DNA of 64,000 bases from Desulforapulum autotrophicum (GTDB lineage: Bacteria; Desulfobacterota; Desulfobacteria; Desulfobacterales; Desulfolunaceae). Positions 1 to 8,932 of the stretch are shown here, in pieces (position 1 is the first letter of the stretch; every line of letters starts with the position of its first letter). The notes under the pieces are model-generated. The model was not told where the DNA came from, did not search any database, and saw only the letters and a program-made list of their open reading frames with translations. A program made the translations under genes and the position numbers. Location: the NCBI GenBank assembly GCA_020723285.1, contig DYJE01000001.1, positions 185,409 through 249,408 of the forward strand. Reading direction: 5' to 3'.

Positions 1-1098
1 ATTGTCGCAGGCCTTGTCCTTGGCCTGGCTCTTCCGTTTGTCAGTGCCGTGCCGGGACTTCTGCTCTACAGCGGCCTGGGGATCGGGTACTGGATTCTCT
101 GTCAGCTTCTGTTTTCACGAACCGGTCTTCTACTCAATATGGTCTACCCCCTTGCCGTGTTGACCTTCGTTTACATCACCGTGACCACAGACCGTTATCT
201 GTCTGAATCGAAAAAGAAAAAATTTATCAGCGACGCATTTTCCACCTATCTTGCCCCCTCTGTGGTCAAACAGCTGATCAAATCTCCTGAAAAGCTGGGA
301 CTAGGTGGAGAAGACCGTGAAATCACCGCCTTCTTTTCAGACGTTCAAGGGTTCACCAGCATTTCGGAAAAACTTACCGCCAAAGAACTGGTGGAGCTTT
401 TGAACGAATTCCTCACGGAAATGACCGATATCATCCTGAAATACGAAGGAACCGTCGACAAGTTCGAAGGCGACGCCATCATCGCCTTTTTCGGCGCTCC
501 TCTTACCCTTGAAAACCATGCCCTTTCCACATGCCGGGCCTGTGTGGACATGCACGAGCGCCTGAAAATCCTCAATGACCGCTGGAAAAATGAAAACCGA
601 CCCCAGCTTCACATGCGAATCGGACTCTGCTCAGGAACCGCCGTGGTAGGCAACATGGGTTCTGTAAACCGGATGGACTACACCATGATGGGGGACGTGG
701 TGAACACCGCCGCACGCCTTGAAGGTGTGAACAAGGTGTACGGGACCTATTCCATGATCGGCGAAACAACGAAAAACAAGGCGGGGAATGATATCGAAAC
801 ACGCGAAATCGATACGATCTTTCTTGTGGGTAAATTCGAACCTGTCACCGTATATCAGATCATCGGATTAAAAAACCAGGTGGATGCAACGCTACGTCAG
901 ACCGTGTCACTTTACGAAAAAGGACTGGCCTGCTACAAGTCCGGGGACTTCAAAACCGCCCTTTCCTTTTTCAGCGAAGCTTTGACTGTCTTTCCTGAAG
1001 ACGGCCCCTCCAAAACCATGTCGGCCCGTTGCCGGACGTTCATGGAAACCCCGCCCCCTCGGGACTGGAACGGAGTGTTCAAAATCACAAGCAAATAA
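1..1098 (+). CDS. Membrane-anchored class III adenylate cyclase, 5'-truncated by the window
   Basis: The reading frame is open from base 1 (a GTG at 49 is only an internal codon), so the N-terminus lies outside the window. What remains begins with two or three hydrophobic segments, as in CHASE2-type sensor cyclases, then a class III nucleotide cyclase domain. Visible catalytic motifs are FFSDVQGFTS (metal Asp), DKFEGDAIIAFFG (adenine-recognising Lys and second metal Asp) and YTMMGDVVNTAARLE (transition-state Asn and Arg). The Lys and the Thr before MMGD fit adenylate rather than guanylate cyclase. A short TPR-like stretch (YEKGLACYKSGDFKTALSFF) follows. It makes cAMP at the inner membrane face; the sensed signal cannot be told without the missing sensor part. 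Confidence 0.85.
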   Translation: MVAGLVLGLALPFVSAVPGLLLYSGLGIGYWILCQLLFSRTGLLLNMVYPLAVLTFVYITVTTDRYLSESKKKKFISDAFSTYLAPSVVKQLIKSPEKLGLGGEDREITAFFSDVQGFTSISEKLTAKELVELLNEFLTEMTDIILKYEGTVDKFEGDAIIAFFGAPLTLENHALSTCRACVDMHERLKILNDRWKNENRPQLHMRIGLCSGTAVVGNMGSVNRMDYTMMGDVVNTAARLEGVNKVYGTYSMIGETTKNKAGNDIETREIDTIFLVGKFEPVTVYQIIGLKNQVDATLRQTVSLYEKGLACYKSGDFKTALSFFSEALTVFPEDGPSKTMSARCRTFMETPPPRDWNGVFKITSK

Positions 1099-1121
1099 TT
1101 CTCTCTTGTTCAGTGGATACC

Positions 1122-1949
1122 TCAGCGGATACGCATACTCAGGTCCACAGCCCGTGCCTGATGGGTCAGAGCTCCGGAAGAAATGATATCCACGCCTGCC
1201 ATGGCCAGGGGAATCAGACGGTCACGGGTGACGGACCCCGACACCTCCACAAGAGCCCTTCCTCCCACAACCTTGACCGCTTCAGCGATCTGATCCAGAT
1301 TCATGTTATCCAGCATGATCACATCGGCTTTGGCCGCAAGAGCGTCTTCAAGCTCTTTCATGTCAGACACTTCGACCTCGATTTTCACCAGGTGTGACAC
1401 ATGGCGGCGCAAGGTGCTCACGGCCTTTTCAATCCCCCCGCATGCGGCGATGTGATTATCCTTGATCAGAACCCCGTCGTAAAGAGCCATCCTGTGGTTG
1501 AAAGCCCCGCCCACACGGACGGCGTATTTTTCAAGAACCCGGTGACCGGGAATGGTTTTCCGTGTATCCACGAGACGGACCCGGGTTTCTCCCAGTTCGT
1601 TCACGTAGGATCTGACATGGGTGGCTATTCCGGAAAGCCTCTGGAGAAAGTTCAGTGCCGTCCGCTCCCCTTTTAAAAGCGCCCGCATTTTTCCTTTGAT
1701 CTCCATGACGATATCGCCGTTTTTCACCTCATCGCCATCTCTGAAAGACCGAAAGATATCCATGCAGGGATCCAGAGTTTTAAACACCCGTTCCGCAACG
1801 TCGAAACCGGCAACAATGAGATCCTCCTTAGCCGTGATATATGCTTCACCCTTGGCAAATTCATCGATCAGATAATCCGTGGTGATATCACCCGGTCCGA
1901 TATCTTCCTGCAGGGCCATGTCGATCAGGGGCTGTATGGCGTGTTCCAT
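1122..1949 (-). CDS. nadC: Nicotinate-nucleotide pyrophosphorylase (quinolinate phosphoribosyltransferase)
   Basis: Converts quinolinate and PRPP to nicotinate mononucleotide, CO2 and PPi in de novo NAD synthesis; cytoplasmic. The 275-aa length is normal. Family signatures are intact: VDTRKTIPGHRVLEKYAVRVGG, HRMALYDGVLIKDNHI, and the C-terminal barrel strand motifs EVEVSDMKELEDAL, VIMLDNM and LVEVSGSV. The ATG at 1949 has GAGG seven bases upstream. It lies 48 bp beyond the end of valS on the same strand and converges on the cyclase gene with only 23 bp between stops. nadA and nadB are not in the window. Confidence 0.96.
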   Translation of the reverse strand: MEHAIQPLIDMALQEDIGPGDITTDYLIDEFAKGEAYITAKEDLIVAGFDVAERVFKTLDPCMDIFRSFRDGDEVKNGDIVMEIKGKMRALLKGERTALNFLQRLSGIATHVRSYVNELGETRVRLVDTRKTIPGHRVLEKYAVRVGGAFNHRMALYDGVLIKDNHIAACGGIEKAVSTLRRHVSHLVKIEVEVSDMKELEDALAAKADVIMLDNMNLDQIAEAVKVVGGRALVEVSGSVTRDRLIPLAMAGVDIISSGALTHQARAVDLSMRIR

Positions 1950-1997
1950 GTTTATTCCTCGATAAATATGATGTTCATACCAGCGCGGCCGGAAACC

Positions 1998-4661
1998 TCA
2001 TGACGTCCGGGCCTCTTTGATTTTAGCCAGATTTTCCTGATATTTGTCCATTTTATCTTTTGATTCCTGATGTTGTGAACGAACTTTTTCCACCACATCG
2101 TCAGGAGCCTTGGACATAAATGCTTCGTTGGACAGTTTTTTGGATATGGTTTCCACGTCCTTGGACAGTTTGGCGATGGATTTTTCAAGCCGTTCCACCT
2201 CCTTGTCAAAATCAATGACCCCTTCAAGATTGACGTAAAGGCTCGATTCACCAACAATGGCTGTGGCCGATGACCGGGGTTTCTCTCCGTCTTCTCTCAC
2301 GTCAAAGGAATCAAGACGTGATAGAACCATGATCATGTCCTTGAATTTCCATGCAGTCTGTCTCTCGGAGTCAACATCGCTCTGAATCACGGCAGCCAGA
2401 TTCTGGGACGGATTGATGTTCATTTCACCACGTATGTTCCGGACACCTGAAATCACGCCCATCACAAATTCCATGTCCTTTTCCGAATCAAGATCTTCAA
2501 GTGCGCCAAAATCGTCAAGATCCGCCGGAAACACAGCGTTCATCACAGAGCCTCTGACTCCCGGAAGTTTACCCCAGATCTCTTCGGTCACAAAGGGGAT
2601 GACGGGATGGAGAAGCACAAGGGTGTCTTTCAGCACCCTGAAAAGAACCGCCTTGGATGCGTTCATGCAGGCGTCGCCGTTTTTTCCGTAAAGAGCCGGT
2701 TTGGAAGCTTCAAGATACCAGTCGCAGAATTCGTTCCAAACAAAACGGTACAACGATGTGGCCGTGTCATTGAAATGGTAACCGTCGATGGACGCGGCGA
2801 CCTCATCGGTCACTTTCTTCAGCCTGGACAGAATCCATCGGTCTGCAAGGCCCATATGTTCTCTGTCGAGTTCCGGATATTCCTTATCCAGGTGCATCAT
2901 TGAAAACCGGGCCGCGTTCCACAGTTTGTTGATAAAATGCCGGTATCCCTCAACCCGGGCCAGGGACATCTTGACATCGCGCCCCTGTGCTGCAAAAGCC
3001 GCAAGGGTGAAACGGAACGCATCGGTTCCGTAACTGTCGATCACTGTCAGGGGATCGATGACGTTCCCCTTGGATTTGCTCATCTTCTGGCCTTCCTCAT
3101 CACGGACCAGGGCATGGATGTATACATCCTTGAACGGGACCTCGTCCATGAAGTGAAGACCCATCATCATCATCCTGGCCACCCAGAAGAACAGGATATC
3201 AAAGCCGGTCACCAGGGTCGATGTGGGATAGAATGTTTTGAGAAGGTCGGTCTCGTCCGGCCATCCCATGGTTGAAAAGGGCCAGAGCGCCGAACTGAAC
3301 CAGGTGTCGAGCACATCGCTGTCCTGGGTGAGTTCATTTTTGCCACAGGACGGACAAACAGAAGGATCTTCCATCTCAACGATGTCCTGGCCGCAGGCGT
3401 CGCAGGTCCAGACCGGAATCCGGTGTCCCCACCAGATCTGGCGCGAAATGCACCAGTCACGGATATTGTTCATCCATTCGTAATACGTCTTGGTCCAGTG
3501 TTCGGGAATAATCCGCGTCCTGCCCTCTTCCACAGCTTTGATGGCCCTCTCGGCCAGGGATTTGGTTTTGACAAACCATTGCCTGGAAAGGTTGGGTTCA
3601 ATGGCTGTTTTGCAGCGGTAACAATGCCCCACACTGTGGGCGTGTTCATCGGATTTTTCAAGAAGCCCCTGTTCCTCAAGGGCTTTCACAGCCTGTTTTC
3701 GGCATTCTTCACGGGATAAACCCTGGAACGTTCCCGCGCCTTCAAGCATGACACCATCGTCACCGATCACTTTGAGGCTTTCGAGATGATGTCGCTGGCC
3801 AATGTGAAAGTCGTTGGGATCATGAGCCGGAGTCACTTTGAGCGCTCCTGTTCCGAACGCCATGTCCACATAGCTGTCTCTGATGATGGGAATATCCCTG
3901 TCTGTGAGAGGCAGCTTCACATGGGTTGCTGTGATGTTCTGATATCTCGGGTCTTCAGGGTTTACCGCCACGGCTGTATCACCGAACATGGTTTCAGGCC
4001 GTGTGGTGGCAACGATAAAGTACCCCGAACCATCAGCCAGGGGGTATTTGATGTGGTAAAGCCTGCCTTGTTTTTCCTCGAATTCCACTTCAAGATCCGC
4101 GAGGGCTGTGTTGCAGCGGGGACACCAGTTGATGATGTAATTGTCACGAACGATCAGACCCTGTTTGTACAGTTCGACAAACACTTTACGCACTGCGCGG
4201 GATAGCCCCTCGTCCATGGTGAAACGCTCCCGTTCCCAGTCACAGGAAGCTCCCAGCCTTTTCAGCTGGTTGATGATGGCGTTTCCCGATTCTTCTTTCC
4301 ATTCCCAGACCCTTTCCACAAAAGCCTCACGTCCGATTTCGTGGCGAGAACGTCCTTCGGAAGCCAGCTTTTTTTCAACCACGTTCTGGGTCGCAATCCC
4401 CGCATGATCCGTCCCCGGCATCCAGAGAACGTTATCACCCCGAAGCCGCCGGTAACGGCAGAGGATATCCTGAAGGGTGTTGTTCAATGCATGCCCCATG
4501 TGAAGAACACCGGTGACATTGGGAGGAGGTATCACAATGGAATAAGGCTTTTTCGAACTTTTGTCGTCCGCGTGGAATTGATTTTCGTTCAACCACTGAT
4601 CGTAACATCTTTTTTCAACATCTGAAGGGTCGTAACCCTTATCAAGCTCAACGCCGCTCAT
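1998..4661 (-). CDS. valS: Valyl-tRNA synthetase
   Basis: Charges tRNA-Val; cytoplasmic class I synthetase. The HIGH motif is PPPNVTGVLHMGHA and the KMSKS motif is GQKMSKSKGN. Zinc-knuckle cysteines appear as CPRCNTALAD and CDACGQD with CPSCGK. The C-terminal about 65 residues form the usual valine-specific coiled-coil arm (VERLEKSIAKLSKD). An upstream in-frame ATG at 4679 exists, but ACGAGG sits seven bases before the ATG at 4661 and the protein then starts MSGVELDKGY, so 4661 is preferred (887 aa). It is separated from the upstream acidic protein by a terminator hairpin, so it probably has its own promoter, and is followed by nadC. Confidence 0.97.
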   Translation of the reverse strand: MSGVELDKGYDPSDVEKRCYDQWLNENQFHADDKSSKKPYSIVIPPPNVTGVLHMGHALNNTLQDILCRYRRLRGDNVLWMPGTDHAGIATQNVVEKKLASEGRSRHEIGREAFVERVWEWKEESGNAIINQLKRLGASCDWERERFTMDEGLSRAVRKVFVELYKQGLIVRDNYIINWCPRCNTALADLEVEFEEKQGRLYHIKYPLADGSGYFIVATTRPETMFGDTAVAVNPEDPRYQNITATHVKLPLTDRDIPIIRDSYVDMAFGTGALKVTPAHDPNDFHIGQRHHLESLKVIGDDGVMLEGAGTFQGLSREECRKQAVKALEEQGLLEKSDEHAHSVGHCYRCKTAIEPNLSRQWFVKTKSLAERAIKAVEEGRTRIIPEHWTKTYYEWMNNIRDWCISRQIWWGHRIPVWTCDACGQDIVEMEDPSVCPSCGKNELTQDSDVLDTWFSSALWPFSTMGWPDETDLLKTFYPTSTLVTGFDILFFWVARMMMMGLHFMDEVPFKDVYIHALVRDEEGQKMSKSKGNVIDPLTVIDSYGTDAFRFTLAAFAAQGRDVKMSLARVEGYRHFINKLWNAARFSMMHLDKEYPELDREHMGLADRWILSRLKKVTDEVAASIDGYHFNDTATSLYRFVWNEFCDWYLEASKPALYGKNGDACMNASKAVLFRVLKDTLVLLHPVIPFVTEEIWGKLPGVRGSVMNAVFPADLDDFGALEDLDSEKDMEFVMGVISGVRNIRGEMNINPSQNLAAVIQSDVDSERQTAWKFKDMIMVLSRLDSFDVREDGEKPRSSATAIVGESSLYVNLEGVIDFDKEVERLEKSIAKLSKDVETISKKLSNEAFMSKAPDDVVEKVRSQHQESKDKMDKYQENLAKIKEARTS

Positions 4662-4727
4662 ATCATGGCCTCGTATCATATGTATGTTTATATGAAAGTA
4701 CGTTTATAAAACGCTTCTCTATAACAA

Positions 4728-4762
4728 AAAACTGGGAATCTTTGAAATCAATTCCCAGTTTT
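4728..4762 (-). terminator. Rho-independent terminator of the acidic repeat protein gene
   Basis: Two perfect 12-bp arms (AAAACTGGGAAT / ATTCCCAGTTTT) flank an 11-base loop, and the minus-strand transcript runs into a T-rich stretch. It lies between the stop of the acidic protein gene and the start of valS. Confidence 0.8.
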
Positions 4763-4807
4763 CTTGTTTATCTGTTTTTAATCCCGACCATTCGCCGGGA
4801 GCTGAGA

Positions 4808-6694
4808 TTATTTTTTCAAAACCTCTTTGATCCGTTCAATATCTTCCGAGATGCTTCGCCCGATCACTTCCCTGAATATCCCGTCAAGTTTTTCGGCGTA
4901 CAGTTTCCTGATCACCCTTTCAACCGCAAGATCCAGCTGATCCTGGGTCACTCCCAGAGAACTCGGGCCGCTGTCATGGGTATTCAACATGGCTGCGAAC
5001 GATTCATCCGGTGCCGCATCGACTTCCGCCACCATCATTTCGATAACGTCGGTTGCCTCCATGGATGATTCATCCCCCCTGTCATCAGCTTCATCCACGC
5101 CATGTCCGGACGTAATGCCTGAAACATCCGAATCATCAAAACCATCTATAGACTCATCATCAAGGGACAGATTCATGATTTCATGATTGATATCACGTTC
5201 TGAAACCAGCGGGCTCTGATCCTTTTTCAGATTTTCGACACGGGGTTCATTTTTCAGCAAGGCCTTGAAGCTTTCACTGTCCATGGTCTGCTCGGCAAAA
5301 CTCTCAAAATCAAAAGCTTCTTTCACCGGCTCAGCGTTGATGATGCTGTGCCGTGATGTTTCACCCGGAAGGGTTTCTGACAGATCGAGCTGAAGATTAT
5401 CCGTTGTCTGTTCTGCAAACTCAGTAAACCCATGATCCGTCCGGATTTTTCCATCATAATCCTGAACGGTTTCCTCAAAATCATGATCCTCTGAAATTCC
5501 GGCAGATTCAGTCAGATCAATCACCTCTTCATCAACGGCATCGATATCATCAATGATTTCATCCAACAAAACGGGTTCTTCGGATTTGTCATCCGGCGGA
5601 ACGGTTTCATCGTCACCAAAATCAAAAAAACCCGTCAGCTGATGATCGTCACTCTCTGTCACGGCGTCTGTCAACTCGATCAGGTCTTCTTCGACATCGT
5701 CCGAAACGGCCATTTCATGAGCAAGCTCTATGATCCCGTCGTCATCCAGGGCTTCAGTGAGATCAATGATATCTTCGTCAAATCCCTCTTCCGGTAAAGC
5801 ATCCAACGGTTCTTCAAGATCAATGATATCTGAATCATCAATACGCTGAGTCAGATCGATGGTATCGTCGTTCAGCTCTTCCAGGGCACCTTCATCCACC
5901 AGAGTTTCAAGTTCGATGATGTCATCGTCATTGTCTGCTGGAACTTCTGCGTCCGCCAATGTCTCAAGATCAATGATATCGTCGCTGTCCACAGTACCGG
6001 TCAGATCGATGATATCATCATCCGGATCCTCATCCGGTTCAATATTAACCAGATTGTCAAGTTCAATGATAAATTCCTCATCCACTGTCCGAGTCAGATC
6101 GATAATGTCATCATCCAAATCATCAAAGGCTTGATCCGCCAATACATCAAGTTCAATGATATCATCGTCCCTCTCATGATTGACGGCCATGCTCTCGGTC
6201 ACCGGTTCAACAAGATCGATGGTGTCGTCACCGTCGGCATCAGGCGCGACAATATCCTGATCTTTTTCAATAATCTGGGTAACAGAATCAACAAGGTCAA
6301 TCACGTCGTCGTCCATATCCGATGAAAAAGCCGATGACTGAACACCATCTTCCCCCAACTCGTCAACAAGCTCTATGATATCCTCTTCATCGTCATCGAC
6401 GTGCTCAACAAGCTCTATAATGTCATCCCCGTCATCTGCAATTTCTTCATAGAGCACTTTCTCCGTTTCAGCCTCTTCAACAGACAGATTGTCCTTGTCC
6501 GAAAGAAAGGTATCCAGATCGATAAGTTCCTCTGATTCATCACCTGGCACAGGATCTTCAGGGTCTGTTAAATCTATGATTTCTTCATCTTGGAGTGTGT
6601 CGGACAGGTCAATGATATCGTCTTCTTCAAAACCTTCAGGCTCAGAAGATGGCTTGTCTTTTTTTTCCATAGGGGAAGGCTTCTCCATTAACAT
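4808..6694 (-). CDS. Highly acidic DDIIDL-repeat protein with PopZ-like C-terminal helices
   Basis: 628 aa, no enzyme domain recognised. Residues about 25-400 are a low-complexity acidic region with 19 copies of [I/V/T/L]-I-[D/E]-L, mostly preceded by two to four Asp/Glu (for example DDDIIDLT). Residues about 400-580 are acidic but less regular. The last 45 residues (LDLAVERVIRKLYAEKLDGIF then EVIGRSISEDIERI) are predicted amphipathic helices. This arrangement, a disordered acidic linker ending in short oligomerising helices, resembles the polar organiser PopZ (DUF2497) and similar tails in Desulfobacterota, but the similarity is by eye. No signal peptide or membrane segment. The start ATG at 6694 could be replaced by ATG at 6688. 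Transcribed alone, terminated before valS. A hub or scaffold role is inference only. Confidence 0.75.
   Translation of the reverse strand: MLMEKPSPMEKKDKPSSEPEGFEEDDIIDLSDTLQDEEIIDLTDPEDPVPGDESEELIDLDTFLSDKDNLSVEEAETEKVLYEEIADDGDDIIELVEHVDDDEEDIIELVDELGEDGVQSSAFSSDMDDDVIDLVDSVTQIIEKDQDIVAPDADGDDTIDLVEPVTESMAVNHERDDDIIELDVLADQAFDDLDDDIIDLTRTVDEEFIIELDNLVNIEPDEDPDDDIIDLTGTVDSDDIIDLETLADAEVPADNDDDIIELETLVDEGALEELNDDTIDLTQRIDDSDIIDLEEPLDALPEEGFDEDIIDLTEALDDDGIIELAHEMAVSDDVEEDLIELTDAVTESDDHQLTGFFDFGDDETVPPDDKSEEPVLLDEIIDDIDAVDEEVIDLTESAGISEDHDFEETVQDYDGKIRTDHGFTEFAEQTTDNLQLDLSETLPGETSRHSIINAEPVKEAFDFESFAEQTMDSESFKALLKNEPRVENLKKDQSPLVSERDINHEIMNLSLDDESIDGFDDSDVSGITSGHGVDEADDRGDESSMEATDVIEMMVAEVDAAPDESFAAMLNTHDSGPSSLGVTQDQLDLAVERVIRKLYAEKLDGIFREVIGRSISEDIERIKEVLKK
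5505..6625 (-). repeat. Tandem degenerate repeat encoding 19 (D/E)-rich IIDL/IIELs
   Basis: Within the acidic protein gene the plus strand shows again and again variants of GATCAATGATATC or TCAATGATATCATC at irregular spacing of about 30-90 bases. They encode the DDIIDL core. Spacing alternates between short (IIDLT...) and long (IIELD/E...) units, suggesting growth by duplication of a two-motif unit. Confidence 0.8.
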
Positions 6695-6908
6695 CGATTT
6701 AACAGATTCGGTTAAGTAAAAATGTCAACATGTGATAAGTAATCAAAATAACTGAAGAAAATTATCATTGCTAAAATAGCACAAGGTTAAAAAAGTGTCA
6801 AGGCATTTGAATTTAAAGGCTTTAGACATTTTCTCTAGTTTGACTTCTCATCAATTATCCCATAAAGGCACTCGATGACAACACATTCAGTGCAGACCAT
6901 TCATTCCA

Positions 6909-6937
6909 TTGACACAGGTAACCGCTTGACCTATACT
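6909..6937 (+). promoter_or_regulatory. Near-consensus sigma-70 promoter
   Basis: TTGACA (6909-6914), a 17-base spacer and TATACT (6932-6937). It lies about 50 bases before the start codon of the exported charged protein and is one of the best sigma-70 matches in the window. Confidence 0.75.
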
Positions 6938-6985
6938 CCGATCCGTCAAAACCACTATTAACTGAACAAAATGGAGAACGATAAG

Positions 6986-7558
6986 ATGAAACACTTTATT
7001 CTGAAGTTTTCAGCCGCATTCATCATGACGGTCATTTCGTCATCTGCGGCATGGAGCGAAATCAACGTCGATGTCAACATCGGAATCCCTTTGCCTGTTC
7101 CCACCATTGTTGTATCCGAGCCTCCTGAATTCATCATGCCCTCGGCCCTGGGATTTTACGTTGCCGTGGATGTGCCCCACGACCTTTTCCAGGTGGACGG
7201 TGTGTATTTCATACTTAAAAATGACAGATGGTATCAAGGCCCCTATTACAATGGGCCCTGGCGTGAAGTGAAATATAAAAAACTTCCGAAAGTTTTAAGA
7301 CGTCACAAATATGATCGCATTCGTTATTACCGTGACGAAGAATACAGATATTACAGAAAACATCACCGTAAATACAAAGGCCGCTATTTCAGACCTCAAC
7401 GTGTGGAAAGCGATCATCATGACCGACATGGTTACGATGACAGACGTGAAGATAGGCGCGAAGATCGACGTGAGGACCGACGAGAAGATCGCCGCCATGA
7501 TCGTCATGACGACCATCATGAAAGCCAGGGAGATTGGAATCCCTGGAAAAAACAATAA
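6986..7558 (+). CDS. Exported protein with His/Arg/Asp-rich C-terminal repeats
   Basis: 190 aa from the ATG at 6986, which has GGAG nine bases upstream; the ATG at 6971 has no such site. The N-terminus (MKHFILKFSAAFIMTVISSS then AAWS-E) is a Sec signal peptide. The middle third (residues about 25-95) is a small conserved-looking domain with aromatic motifs FYVAVDVPHDLFQVDG and YYNGPWREV. The C-terminal half is very basic then mixed-charge: YRKHHRKYKGRYF followed by five DRRE-type units and a His/Asp tail (HDRHDDHHES). Such tails bind metals or nucleic acids non-specifically; here the role is unknown. Monocistronic under its own sigma-70 promoter; the downstream neighbour is convergent. Confidence 0.75.
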   Translation: MKHFILKFSAAFIMTVISSSAAWSEINVDVNIGIPLPVPTIVVSEPPEFIMPSALGFYVAVDVPHDLFQVDGVYFILKNDRWYQGPYYNGPWREVKYKKLPKVLRRHKYDRIRYYRDEEYRYYRKHHRKYKGRYFRPQRVESDHHDRHGYDDRREDRREDRREDRREDRRHDRHDDHHESQGDWNPWKKQ

Positions 7559-7687
7559 TTTCATTGCATTATCAAATCAATCTCTGCGCCCCGTGAAGAA
7601 TCCCACGCGGGCGCATCGCATCTTCGGACAACGTGCTGGACCTGATTGATCATCTATCACAACTCAGGCTGTGTCGGATTTTCAAAT

Positions 7688-8914
7688 TCAGATCCGGATT
7701 TTCTCAAGGATGTATTCGGCAAGCCCCTCGACGCCCGCCACGGAATTGGTGGGTTCCCATTGAACCTGGCCTGGAAGACCTCCCTGACGTTTTAAGCAGT
7801 TCATGATCGAAGGGTGAGCGAAGATGCTGCCCGGAATAAAAAGGGGAATACCCGGCGTTCTGACAAAACTGCCATCTTTCCAGATATACCAGACAAATCC
7901 TTTGTTGATGACCGAACGGATACGGGTCAGCTTCCCTGTCACTCCAAGATCCCAGAAATCCGTTTCAAATTCACGGTTATGCAGAAGCCATGCGTAGGCC
8001 ATGACCTCATGGGCAAACAGGTTGTCCGAAGCCATGACAAGACCCACATCAGGATGTGTGACATGTCCGTTGTCAGGACCGAATGTCGCCAGGACTTTGG
8101 TCCCGGATGATACGACCAGCCGAAGCCTTGAAGCGATGGCGGGAATGCTGTTGATCTCCTCGTACATGCTGTAAAACGCATCGCCGCCGCAATGGAATAC
8201 TTTTCGGCTGTCTTCACGCAAGAATCCGACGCCTATCTTCATGCCTGACGTGATATCCCCCATGACATGGGAACTTACCCTCGCAAGATATATGATATGA
8301 TCAACCTCAGTGACGGTTTTTGTTATGAAAACAGGATTTTTCCAGTGATGATCGCCTTCCGGTTCCATCGGTACAAACGACTCGTAACCCGGCTCTTCAA
8401 AAAAGACCGCCTCAGCACCGTTCGATTCAATGACGGACAAAAGACCCGCTTTACTGCAATTTTCCCTTGATGATCCGCGTTGTCTGTCTTTCTGCCAGTG
8501 TACACTTTCTACCCCGCTTGAATCTCCCACGAGAACGCGTCCAGCCCCTTTTTCCTTGAGTATCCTGATCATTGCATCAAGGGACCAGGGGTCGGTGGTC
8601 GCAGGGTAAACGTGAGACGAATTCAATGCCAGTTTGATCAGTACCGAATCCCCTTTTCCCATCCATTTGAAATCAGACGCAGCTTCAAGGGTTTGTTTGA
8701 AAACAGCGTCCGCATCTCCGGCATTTTTTTTTGAAATATAACCTGTGGCGACATGGGGGTTCCATGTTTCAAGATGTTTCATATCGATCAGGGCTTTCCT
8801 TCCCGCTTCCATGCGGTGTGCACAGGCTGGGACAGCCAGTGAGCACGCTGAAAGACCGCCAATTTTCAACAACTCCCTTCGAGACAGCTTATCTTCATTC
8901 TGGGGTAAAAACAT
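7688..8914 (-). CDS. DUF362 family protein with Tat signal and lipobox-like cysteine
   Basis: 408 aa. The N-terminus has a twin-arginine motif, SRRELLK (residues 11-17), then a short hydrophobic segment ending SLAVPAC, so the protein is probably exported folded and may be lipid-anchored. The rest matches the DUF362 family in overall pattern (MGKGDSVLIKLALNSS, VLVGDSSGVES, DHIIYLARVSSHVMGDITSG, GPDNGHV); DUF362 has no settled biochemical role. No Fe-S cysteine motif is seen, unlike DUF362-ferredoxin fusions. The ATG at 8914 has GAGG seven bases upstream. Its start is 18 bp after the stop of the PKD/FG-GAP gene, so the two are probably co-transcribed. Confidence 0.85.
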   Translation of the reverse strand: MFLPQNEDKLSRRELLKIGGLSACSLAVPACAHRMEAGRKALIDMKHLETWNPHVATGYISKKNAGDADAVFKQTLEAASDFKWMGKGDSVLIKLALNSSHVYPATTDPWSLDAMIRILKEKGAGRVLVGDSSGVESVHWQKDRQRGSSRENCSKAGLLSVIESNGAEAVFFEEPGYESFVPMEPEGDHHWKNPVFITKTVTEVDHIIYLARVSSHVMGDITSGMKIGVGFLREDSRKVFHCGGDAFYSMYEEINSIPAIASRLRLVVSSGTKVLATFGPDNGHVTHPDVGLVMASDNLFAHEVMAYAWLLHNREFETDFWDLGVTGKLTRIRSVINKGFVWYIWKDGSFVRTPGIPLFIPGSIFAHPSIMNCLKRQGGLPGQVQWEPTNSVAGVEGLAEYILEKIRI

Positions 8915-8932
8915 GTTCAGCCCTCACAGGTC

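Noticed and set aside
5505..6625. IIDLT motifs as SUMO-interaction motifs
   Set aside because: They match the eukaryotic SIM core by shape, but bacteria have no SUMO; simple acidic repeats explain it.
7585..7617. Hairpin TGCGCCCCGTG / CACGCGGGCGCA as terminator
   Set aside because: A bulged stem and no T-run; too weak to list as a terminator.
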